A stretch of 64,000 nucleotides of DNA from Ignavibacteriota bacterium (lineage in GTDB: Bacteria > Bacteroidota > Ignavibacteria > Palsa-1295). The notes below the pieces were generated by a model that searched no databases, was not told the origin of the DNA, and was given only the letters and a program-made list of their open reading frames with translations. Shown here one piece after another: positions 47,174 to 56,300 of the stretch. Made by a program: the position numbers and the translations under genes. Where the stretch lies: assembly GCA_003151825.1 (NCBI GenBank), contig PLYO01000041.1, positions 1 through 64,000 of the forward strand, given 5' to 3'. How positions within the stretch are numbered: position 1 is the stretch's first letter; each line of letters begins with the position of its first letter.

Positions 47174-47222
47174 AGCCCGTTTGCCAGCATGTAATTGCGC
47201 AAGCGGGCTATTTTGTTTTTTC
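47174..47222 (+). terminator. Intrinsic terminator
   Basis: AGCCCGTTTGC...GCAAGCGGGCT stem followed by ATTTTGTTTTTT. Confidence 0.75.
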
Positions 47223-47254
47223 TATTACTTGTCATTTCTATTTCACAAAACCAC

Positions 47255-48385
47255 ATGAAAAAAGGTTACATCTCCTTCATCGAAATTCTGCTTCTTGCTT
47301 CGGCGCTTCTAACCGGATGCAGCCACTCGACGCAAGTGACGAATAACACGACGAATTCATCAGGGCCGTGGGTTGTAACTGGCTCCGACCCAATGGTTCC
47401 GCTTACGGTGATTGATTCGACGGGAGAAACCCTCTCAGCGATTCTGGATACTTCCGCCAACTCGATAATCGGATGTGTCTATAGAGATGCGCAAAATGAT
47501 ACGGCCGTGATTTGGATAGGCGACAGTGCGTTGCCCTCAAAAGCCGTTATTGGGAACTACGAGTTCCTATTCGCGAATTACACTGATAGTAGTGTTGACA
47601 TCGCCATAACGGATACGGCCGGTGACATCGGAATAGCTCAAAACATGAATATCGGTGCCGCATTACAAGCATCGAGCATCCATACTAATAAGTTAGGTAT
47701 TGCCTTCAAAAAAGGTGGGGCTATTCCATTGGACTTGACCGAGACAATAAGTAAAATTTTCGAAGTAATCTATCAAGATCTGGCTGCTACATTGTGTGCA
47801 GCGGCAGCCATGGAGGCGGCGAAGATTGTAGTCGACGCCATAATAGGTTCGGCACTCACACCAGGAGGAGGGATACTTGCGACGCCTTTAGCTCTACTTT
47901 TGCCTGCAATTGCAATACTCGGGGAAGGTTGCGAAGAAGCATTTAAAGAGGCGTGGCCGGAAATCGAAAAACTCATAATGCAAATTGGAACTTCTAATCC
48001 GGCCGCCAGCCCTTCAACACCCGTCATGCAACCTCAGAAACCTTGGATGAATGCTAATTCGCTAGATCAATACATTAGCAATATGGGACCATATTGGCAA
48101 GCTGCTATAACCGGTACTGATTCGGTCTGCCAATTCAGCACTTTTGCAAGTGGGAATAACCCAGACCAGTATTTCGCTCCTAATGGTGGCATACAGGGTT
48201 TTCCTTTTACAGATACCTTATGCCAAGGTGTCTATGGTCACTTTTCAGTCGTTGGGAATGCAAACTACTCAATAGTCACCACTCCTTACCGCAAATATGT
48301 AACGTTCTCTACCTATGACGGAGAGGTAATCAGCGGAGGCGCAGGTTTAATGTCATGTAAAGCTGTCGGCTCCTTCCGTCAGTAA
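47255..48385 (+). CDS. Hypothetical lipoprotein
   Basis: MKKGYISFIEILLLASALLTGCSHS lipobox; internal hydrophobic Ala/Gly segment. Confidence 0.65.
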   Translation: MKKGYISFIEILLLASALLTGCSHSTQVTNNTTNSSGPWVVTGSDPMVPLTVIDSTGETLSAILDTSANSIIGCVYRDAQNDTAVIWIGDSALPSKAVIGNYEFLFANYTDSSVDIAITDTAGDIGIAQNMNIGAALQASSIHTNKLGIAFKKGGAIPLDLTETISKIFEVIYQDLAATLCAAAAMEAAKIVVDAIIGSALTPGGGILATPLALLLPAIAILGEGCEEAFKEAWPEIEKLIMQIGTSNPAASPSTPVMQPQKPWMNANSLDQYISNMGPYWQAAITGTDSVCQFSTFASGNNPDQYFAPNGGIQGFPFTDTLCQGVYGHFSVVGNANYSIVTTPYRKYVTFSTYDGEVISGGAGLMSCKAVGSFRQ

Positions 48386-48591
48386 AAAATTGGAGCTTTG
48401 TACCCGAAAACCGAATCCGAATCAACTTCTCATGCAGAACTTCCTTCCAGAAATTCCAAGCTTGCGATGCCATTTGATTTGCGGCTACAACAGAACCGTT
48501 CGATAGCCTGACTCTGGAGCCGGAGCAACAGCAGCGGCGGCCCGCGCTTGGCGCGTGGCACGAAACCGGCCTGCAAAACCGTTAAGATATT

Positions 48592-48828
48592 ATGACAACA
48601 ACCTTTCGATTGGCGGCGAACGAACTCGATCAAACTTTTCTCGATCGCGTAAAAGCGATGTTTCGGGAGAAGCAGGTCGCTATTGTCGTTTATGAGGAAA
48701 ATTATGCAGCCAATTTAACCCACGCTCAGGCAAACGGCGCGGCGACCTACCGCGAGCGTGCCCGCGCCCTTCGCGGCGCCGCTAAAGGGATCGATACAAC
48801 CGTCGAGCGAGATGACGACCGGGTATGA
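48592..48828 (+). CDS. Antitoxin of VapBC-type module
   Basis: MTTTFRLAANELDQTFLDRVKAMFREKQVAIVVYE; ATGA overlap with PIN gene. Confidence 0.75.
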   Translation: MTTTFRLAANELDQTFLDRVKAMFREKQVAIVVYEENYAANLTHAQANGAATYRERARALRGAAKGIDTTVERDDDRV

Positions 48829-49205
48829 ACGTCGTAGATTCATCCGGATGGCTCGAATACTTCGCAGACAGCCCGTTGGCATCTGAGTTTGCTGCTGCAA
48901 TCGAGGACGCCGAGCATTTGATCGTCCCGTCAATTTCGATTTATGAAGTCAATAAGCGGCTCCTCGCGCAGGGCCGCCATAGTGTCGCGGCCGACGCCAT
49001 GATTCTCATGCAGGGTGGGCGCGTCATCGGCCTCGATCCTTCTCTTGCAATCGAAGCATCGAGGCAAGCTGTGACCAACAAGCTACCGCTTGCCGATAGC
49101 ATCATCTACGCGACGGCAATCCAACACTCCGCAACCATTTGGACGACGGATTCCCATTTCAAGGGACTGCCTAACGTCGAATACAGAGAGAAAGCTGGCA
49201 AGTGA
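48825..49205 (+). CDS. VapC-type PIN-domain toxin
   Basis: MNVVDSSGWLEYFADSP...LPLADSIIYATAIQHSATIWTTDSHFKGL. Confidence 0.92.
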   Translation: MNVVDSSGWLEYFADSPLASEFAAAIEDAEHLIVPSISIYEVNKRLLAQGRHSVAADAMILMQGGRVIGLDPSLAIEASRQAVTNKLPLADSIIYATAIQHSATIWTTDSHFKGLPNVEYREKAGK

Positions 49206-49380
49206 TATTTGACTGCCCAACCCTTCTAAAAATACTTGAGTTGAAAATTACAATACCACCATTAGATTCGCAGCTATAACAGAACCGTTCGATAGCCTGT
49301 CTCTGGTGCCGGAGCAACAGCAGCGGCTGCTCGCGCTTGGCGCGTGGCACGAAACCAGCCTGCAAAATCGTTAAAATGAT

Positions 49381-49626
49381 ATGACAACGACCTTCCGGCT
49401 GCAGCCGGGTGAACTAAATGAAAGCTTTTTAGAAAAGCTGCGGGCGATGTTTCGAGACCGCGAATTGGAAGTAGTCGTCCATGAAACGGACGAGGAAACC
49501 GAGGCAGACTATCCGTTCGATAATCCCGCGCAAGCGAAATTTCTCGAACAGGAAATCCGGCATGTCGAGAATGGCGGCGAGATGGTCAGAGTCACGCTCG
49601 ATGATTTGCGATCGACGGCACGATGA
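49381..49626 (+). CDS. Antitoxin of YoeB-type module
   Basis: MTTTFRLQPGELNESFLEKLRAMFRDRELEVVV; ATGA overlap with toxin. Confidence 0.8.
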   Translation: MTTTFRLQPGELNESFLEKLRAMFRDRELEVVVHETDEETEADYPFDNPAQAKFLEQEIRHVENGGEMVRVTLDDLRSTAR

Positions 49627-49880
49627 GGAATTTTGCCTTTACGCCGCGAGCCTTCGCGGAGTTCAACGAATGGTCCCAACTCGATCCAGAAATTCATCGG
49701 AAGATCGTTCGCCTTCTTGAAGATATTACACGGCAGCCATTTACGGGGCTTGGCAAGCCGGAGCCATTGAAGGGTCAATTCAGAGGCCGCTGGTCGCGAA
49801 GGATTACGCAGACAGATCGTCTCGTTTATCAAGTAAACGATGAAGAGATTGTGATTTTCTCCTGCAAGGACCATTACTAA
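49623..49880 (+). CDS. Txe/YoeB-family toxin
   Basis: FTPRAFAEFNEWSQLDPEIHRKIVRLLEDITRQPFTGLGKPEPLKGQFRGRWSRRITQTDRLVYQV...CKDHY. Confidence 0.93.
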   Translation: MRNFAFTPRAFAEFNEWSQLDPEIHRKIVRLLEDITRQPFTGLGKPEPLKGQFRGRWSRRITQTDRLVYQVNDEEIVIFSCKDHY

Positions 49881-49930
49881 CCTTCCAGCGCCTTCACGCC
49901 CGGCAGCACTTTTCCTTCCACTCGCTGCGG

Positions 49931-50188
49931 CGGGCAACGCCATCCGCAGCTGCCCCAATCTTCTCGCAATCTACGGAGATCGCGTTTACATCCGCCACTG
50001 CGGGCTATGCGGAAGTATCGGTGGTGAATATCTTAGGCGCGTCCGTAGCGCATCTGTTTTCCGGTGAGTTAGCTGCGGGCGAGCATGATTTCGCGTGGGA
50101 TGCACAAGGGATGGCGCCGGGAAGTTATTGGTGCGTTGTGCGAATGGGCAATAGCGTGGAGCGGGTTGCGCTATCGGTGCAGCGGTGA
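49931..50188 (+). pseudogene. Orphan T9SS C-terminal sorting domain (gene remnant)
   Basis: QSTEIAFTSATAGYAEVSVVNILGASVAHLFSGELAAGEHDFAWDAQGMAPGSYWCVVRMGNSVERVALSVQR*; homologous to C-terminus of 15682-16950. Confidence 0.8.
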
Positions 50189-50190
50189 TT

Positions 50191-50493
50191 GTCTGAACCA
50201 TGATTTGGGGCGATTTCAGAGATTAAGGAGATGGGGATTAAGAGGGTATAGAGTGTCATGTCATCCTGAGCGGAGTTCTTTCCGACGAAGGAGGAAAGAA
50301 CAGAGTCGAAGGATCTCCGGACGTTCACCAGTAAGCGAAACTACATGAGATCCTTCGACTCCGCAAAATTCCGCAGTCGCTACGTTTTGGCCCAGAGGGC
50401 ACCCTGCTCAGGATGACAGGTTGAGATGATATTCTTTTACTCAAATTCCCCATCTTTTTAATCTCTGAAATCGCCCCAAATCAAGGTTCAGAC
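50191..50493. repeat. Nested palindromic element: outer GTCTGAACC... arms around inner GTCATCCTGAGCGG...ATGAC
   Basis: Outer arms share TGATTTGGGGCGATTTCAGAGATTAA; inner element 50260-50417. Confidence 0.85.
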
Positions 50494-50563
50494 ATTCCCC
50501 TCCCCGTGAACTCCCTTCCTCTTATAGTAGTTTGCCGCCACTTGCCACAATGACCACCCCCAA

Positions 50564-50586
50564 CCCCCTCCTTGAAAAGGAGGGGG
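50564..50586. repeat. CCCCCTCCTTGAAAAGGAGGGGG hairpin
   Basis: Identical to 5882-5904. Confidence 0.85.
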
Positions 50587-50625
50587 AGTTCTTGAGGGAA
50601 CTCGGTTTGTGTTTAATAAGTAACA

Positions 50626-52992
50626 ATGGCTAAATCATTAGTAATCGTAGAATCGCCGGCGAAGGCAAAGACCATCAATAAGTATCTTGGTCCGGGTTAT
50701 ATCGTGGAGGCTTCGGTCGGGCATATCAAAGATTTGCCGAAATCGAAGCTGGGCGTCGATGTGGAGAACGGCTTCGCGCCGACCTACACGACCGTCAAAG
50801 GCAAAAAGGAAATTATCGACCGGCTGAAAAAGCTCGCCGCAACCTCGAAGGAAATCTTCCTCGCGACCGATCCGGACCGCGAGGGCGAGGCCATCGCGTA
50901 TCATCTCGCGGCTATTGTATCGGAGAAAAATAAGAATATCAAGCGGGTACTCTTTACGGAGATAACGAAGAACGGCATCACCGAGGCGATGAAGCATCCG
51001 CGCGATGTTGATCAGGCGCTCTTCGATGCACAGCAAGCGCGGCGTGTGATGGACAGGATTATCGGCTATCAGGTCTCGCCGATCTTGTGGAAGGCCTTTA
51101 TCGGTAAGAGCGCCGAAGCGCTTTCTGCCGGGCGTGTGCAGTCTGTTGCATTGCGCCTGATTTGCGAGCGCGAGGAAGCCATTCGCCGCTTCCAGCCGAT
51201 CGACTATTGGAATCTCTGGGCTGATTTTTCGACGGAATCAACTGAGTTCCCAATCCATGCCCGCATGATCTCGGTGGATGGTAGCGAAATCCGTAATCCC
51301 GAAGGCAGCTTGCAAGATTTATCCGAAGCGGAGAAAACGGGCTTCATCGGCAACGAAACGACTGCGCGAGGATATGCAAAGGATGCGCAATCGAAAACGT
51401 ATCGCATTGCCTCGCTCACGAAGCGCGAGGTAAAGAAAAACCCGCCGCAGCCCTTTATTACGAGTTCCCTTCAAGCGGCGGCGAGCAGCAAGCTTCGGTT
51501 CAATCCGCGCAAGACGATGGGCCTCGCGCAACGATTGTATGAAGGCGTGGAACTCGGCGAAGAGGGCCTGACCGGACTCATCACCTACATGCGAACGGAT
51601 TCCACCCGCATCGCGCCGGAAGCGCGGGAGGAGGCGCTGCAATATATCGAGCGCAACTATGGCGCGAAATACATGGGCGAAGAGCGCAAGACCAAGCAAA
51701 GCAAGCTCGCGCAGGAAGCGCACGAAGCCATCCGTCCAGCGTCTGCCATGCGCGATCCAAAAAGTGTGCGCCGCTTTTTGGAAGCGGAAGATAAACAGTT
51801 GTATGCTCTCTATGAACTGATATGGAAGCGATTTGTCGCAAGCCAAATGGCGCCCGCGCTGATCGACCAGACGACGGTCGAGATTGAATCGCTCGAAAAA
51901 GAAGGAAGCCAATATCGTTTTCGCGCAAGCGGATCGGTCGTGACATTCAACGGCTATATGCAGGTGATGGACGATGTGGATGAATCGGCGAAAAAAGGCG
52001 AGGAAGGAGCCGATGCGTTGGAAGAATCGAGTAAAACGAAATTACCAAATGGCATTCGTGAAGGACAATCTTCGAATGTGGAGCATGTCGATCTGGTCGG
52101 CAGCGCAACCAAGCCGCCGCCCAGATTTTCCGAGAGTACGCTTGTGAAAGAACTCGAATCGCTTGGTATTGGCCGGCCATCCACGTATGCATCCATTGTT
52201 GGCACGGTGCAGGAGCGCGGATACGTCGAGCAGGAAGAGCGGCGCTTATTTCCAACGCCGCTTGGCTTGGATGTGAATCGGATTCTCGTAAAATCCTTCC
52301 CTGAAATCTTCAACGTGGATTTCACGGCACAGATGGAGCAGGAGCTTGATACTATTGCCTCGAACGAGCGAACCTACGAATCGGTCATGACCGATTTTTA
52401 TGTGCCGTTCAAGAACGTGCTCGATCAGGTAGAAGAGCGGCTTGCAGAAGAGCTGCCGGTTCGCGCGTGCCCGAGTTGCGGCTCGAAAAATACGGAGGTA
52501 AAATCAGGCTGGTTCGGCATGTATCTCGATTGCGCGGACTGCGGTAAAAAGACTTCCCTAAAGAACGAAGGCAGGCCCGCGCCGGAAAATACGGGCGAGC
52601 AATGTCCCGAATGTATTCAGCGCAATGATGGCGAAGGGATCGGTGAATTGCTCATTCGATCGAGCCGCTTCGGGAAATTCATCGGTTGCAGCCGATACCC
52701 GAAATGTAAATATACCCGCCCGATGCCGACGGGAATTAAATGCCCGAAATGCCTCGTGGGCGATATTAGCGAACGGCGCGGCGGCAAAGGAAAACGCAAG
52801 TTCTGGGGATGCTCGCGCTATCCCGACTGCGATTTTATTTCCAACGATAAACCGGTGAACGCCGCGTGTCCGATATGTAACAACAATTGGCTCGCAACCA
52901 AATGGGTCCGCGATCGCGGCGAATTCTTAAAATGCCCGAACTGCAAACGCGAGTTTACGCCCGAAATGAATGAGATAGCGGAACCGGGATGA
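50626..52992 (+). CDS. topA: DNA topoisomerase I
   Basis: MAKSLVIVESPAKAKTINKYLG; ATDPDREGEAIAYHL; LITYMRTDSTRI; C-terminal zinc fingers. Confidence 0.98.
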   Translation: MAKSLVIVESPAKAKTINKYLGPGYIVEASVGHIKDLPKSKLGVDVENGFAPTYTTVKGKKEIIDRLKKLAATSKEIFLATDPDREGEAIAYHLAAIVSEKNKNIKRVLFTEITKNGITEAMKHPRDVDQALFDAQQARRVMDRIIGYQVSPILWKAFIGKSAEALSAGRVQSVALRLICEREEAIRRFQPIDYWNLWADFSTESTEFPIHARMISVDGSEIRNPEGSLQDLSEAEKTGFIGNETTARGYAKDAQSKTYRIASLTKREVKKNPPQPFITSSLQAAASSKLRFNPRKTMGLAQRLYEGVELGEEGLTGLITYMRTDSTRIAPEAREEALQYIERNYGAKYMGEERKTKQSKLAQEAHEAIRPASAMRDPKSVRRFLEAEDKQLYALYELIWKRFVASQMAPALIDQTTVEIESLEKEGSQYRFRASGSVVTFNGYMQVMDDVDESAKKGEEGADALEESSKTKLPNGIREGQSSNVEHVDLVGSATKPPPRFSESTLVKELESLGIGRPSTYASIVGTVQERGYVEQEERRLFPTPLGLDVNRILVKSFPEIFNVDFTAQMEQELDTIASNERTYESVMTDFYVPFKNVLDQVEERLAEELPVRACPSCGSKNTEVKSGWFGMYLDCADCGKKTSLKNEGRPAPENTGEQCPECIQRNDGEGIGELLIRSSRFGKFIGCSRYPKCKYTRPMPTGIKCPKCLVGDISERRGGKGKRKFWGCSRYPDCDFISNDKPVNAACPICNNNWLATKWVRDRGEFLKCPNCKREFTPEMNEIAEPG

Positions 52993-53005
52993 CGCGGAGG
53001 GGACA

Positions 53006-53311
53006 GAACCTGGATTACGCGGATTTAAACGGATTGCGCGGACGATTTTTGGGATTGATTTTTAGGATGAGAAACCTGCACTTGTGCCTTCATGTCATCC
53101 TAAGCGGAGTTCTTCCGACCGAAGGGAGGAAGAACGGAGTCGAAGGATCGGGTTGCTCTACCAAAGATTCTTCGACTTCGCAAAACTCCAGCGCATGATC
53201 GATCATGCGCGTATTGCTCCGTTTTGCCCCGCTCAGAATGACAAGCTCTATCAATTTTACATCCTGAAAAATCGTCCGCGTAATCCGCTTAAATCCGCGT
53301 AATCGTGGTTC
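53006..53311. repeat. Nested palindromic element: GAACCTGGATTACGCGGATTT... arms around GTCATCC...ATGAC
   Basis: Outer arms share GGATTACGCGGATTTAA/GCGGACGATTTTT; inner element 53094-53242. Confidence 0.85.
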
Positions 53312-56300
53312 ACTCCTTCGCCATCTTCAGCATTTGCGGCGGCTCGCCATTAGCCTGGAACTCGTAGAAATAAATTCCGGGAGTAAGCGAGGTCGCATCG
53401 ATCGTGGTCTCGTACCGGCCCTGCGCGAAGGCTTGATGATCGATGGGCCTGAGCACTTCGCGGCCCGTTGGGTCGAGCAGGCGAATAGTGACGATGGTGT
53501 TGTCGGCATCCACGCTGAAGGGCAGCGTGGTACTCGAAGAACCTATGCCAAACGGATTTGGAACATTTTGCTCGATGAAGTTCGCGATCGGTTCTCCGCC
53601 ATCGAGAAGATGGATCGTGCCGCAAATGGAATCGAGGAAAATCGTCGTCGATGCATCCGATGCAATGACTTCCTGGTTGCCCGGAATCGTATCGAATCCA
53701 AGCAGCGGTGAGCTTGCGCCCTCCTGGAGGTTCGTATGCAGCTGGAACATCAAGTTGATGAGTGAGCCGGGTGTCGTGAATTCACTTGAGTCGGAATAAA
53801 TGTCATAGTGGATGGCTCCCGGACGAACGGTGAAGGTGGCGCTGTCTTTTTGATCGAGATTTCCAGGCCCAACTTCTTTGAAATCCACCATCGTTGGATC
53901 GAAAGTGATCGTCCCGCTGAAGTGGTTAATTCCGAGCGTATCGGGAATAACAGATTGCAAATCCAGTTCGGCGGCAATCTTATCTCCCGGCCGTCCCCAA
54001 TAGGCATGTGGGAACCCAATTTGCACGTGGAGCGGCGGCACATCGTTTGCGATGAGCACGAGCGTGTCCGTCGATCCATCGTCAAGCGTCCAGACGATGT
54101 AGCCGATGCGAGGAGTCGATTGCAACTGCAACGGCTGCGATGCTGTGAAGGTAACAGAGTAAGTGGCCATCCCATTAGTGTCGATCGTCGTATTCGCTGG
54201 GATGATCGGCGTCGGCGTGAAGTCATTCTTATTCGGGCCGGTTACACCCACGTAACTTACGGTGAGTGGCCAGTTGCCCAGGTTGGAAAGAGAAAAGCTT
54301 CTCGTGATACTGCGGCCCAGCGCGACCGTATCGAAATTGAGCGTATCGACCGAAAGCTTGGGAACCGGCGCTGCGCCAATGCCAACCAAAACGACCGAAT
54401 TACGAATCGAATCGCTGAATGGATAACCTTTCCCGGTAATAACCGATTGTACCGGCCCAATAACTTTCGGCGCAAATGAAATTTGTACCGGTTGAGAACT
54501 ATCGCTACCCACCCTGATCGGAGGCGCGGCAGGAATGGCGGAAAAAGGCGATTGCGGCTCGTTGATCTGTGTAGCGGTAAGCACCGTATCCGAGGTGTTG
54601 ATAAGCAGAAGTGTACTGTCCGGAGGTGGCGTGCCGACACGCACCACCCCGAAATTAATCGTGTCACGATCGAAGGCAAGGAAACCGGCGCGGTCCTTAC
54701 CGATGAGGATGACTGTGTCCACGGTTCCGTCATCATAATGGAAGATGAGTTTGGCCTCGTGATCGGGAAGCTTGGGCAGGCGTGGGGTGAATGTCACGGA
54801 ATAAGTCGAAGAATCGCCGATCGCGACGGAATCCTCGGCGATCGGATCGACGGTGTCGCCCGTTCTTACAACCACGACAGTAAATTCCGAATCCGAATCG
54901 CCTATCTTTTGCAGCTCTACCGCGAGCGGCCAATCGCCCGTATCCCGGAGCGTTAGCGTCATCGGGTTGCTCGTATTGAGCAGCGTAACCTTCCCGAAAT
55001 TCATCGTGTCAGCCGAAAGCACGGGCACCGATTGCGCGCCAATACCCGAAATCGGAACGGAATCCTCGATCATGGCGCCGCCGCCGCCGTGCAGCCAGCC
55101 CGAAAAATGGGAACGAAACGGCGGAGTAAAGACGACCGTATCGTAATAAGTTCCATTGGCCGGTACCGAGGCCGTCTTATCCCTTGGGTAGAAAGGCTCT
55201 CCATTTAGCGTGATCCAAACCCTGCCGATGGTCTGATCGATGCCTTCGTTATTTCCAAAGCAGACCCCTGTGTTCCGGCTGCTGCCGACGCGAACCTTAC
55301 CGAAATCAATCGGAATGTGGCTGCAAAACTGAATAGATTCCGTGGCTTCCGTTGCTTCGAGCAGGACCGTGTCCATCGAGCCATCGCAATAATGGATTTC
55401 GAGCGTGGCCCAGTGGACGCCTCCGGTGTGGGCGTTCGTCATAAAGGTAAAGCCGATCGCCAGCGAGCCAGCCCCGCTATCTGCGACGGTGTCAGGGAAA
55501 TATTTCGGGCTCAGCAGCGTGAACTCGCTCGAGTAAGGCCCGACAACGTCCATGCTGCAAATGTCGAGGGGATAATCCCCCGTGTCCGTGAGGACGGTCG
55601 AACCATAATACTTCTCGCTATCCTTACAAATACCATAACCGACGATCGGCGGAGTGAAGACCGGCTGTGCCACCGCTCCAAATCCATACATATAGATCGA
55701 ATCGACTTGGCCGTTATAGCATTGCATGTGTATCCATGCGCCTGCCGGACTATGAACGGTAGGCTGGAAAACGAAATGAAGGCTATTCGTGCCCAAATTG
55801 AACGTAGTCGAATCGGTCCCAATTAATTGGAATTCCAACGGCCCTGGCCGTGGGACGGCCTGAACGAATTGATAGTTGAACGAGACGTTGCTCGGGCTTG
55901 CGTTGTCCACTCCCACCGAAAGCTCGAGTGAATCTCCTACTTTTACGCGGCCAAAATTGATGATATTGGTATCGTATTTTACCTGCCGCTGCTTCTCTAC
56001 TCCGCTGAGTTGGACGATAACCGGCTGCGAGCCATCGTCGGAATAAAATTTCAAACAGGCATCGAGCGATGCATCGATGGTCGTGACTGGACGGAATGTG
56101 ATCCCATAAATACGCGAGGCGCCCGCATCCAGATAAAAGCTCGTGTCCGATGGATCGAAGCTAAAGTCGCTGGTATCGGCGCAGCCTAATCCTGCCCGGA
56201 CGACATGTGCCGTCCAGTTGCCGATATTGCTGATCGTATCGAAGAGCACGGTGTCATCGTTCGTAAAGAGCGAGCCGAACACAAGCGCGGAATCCGAGGC

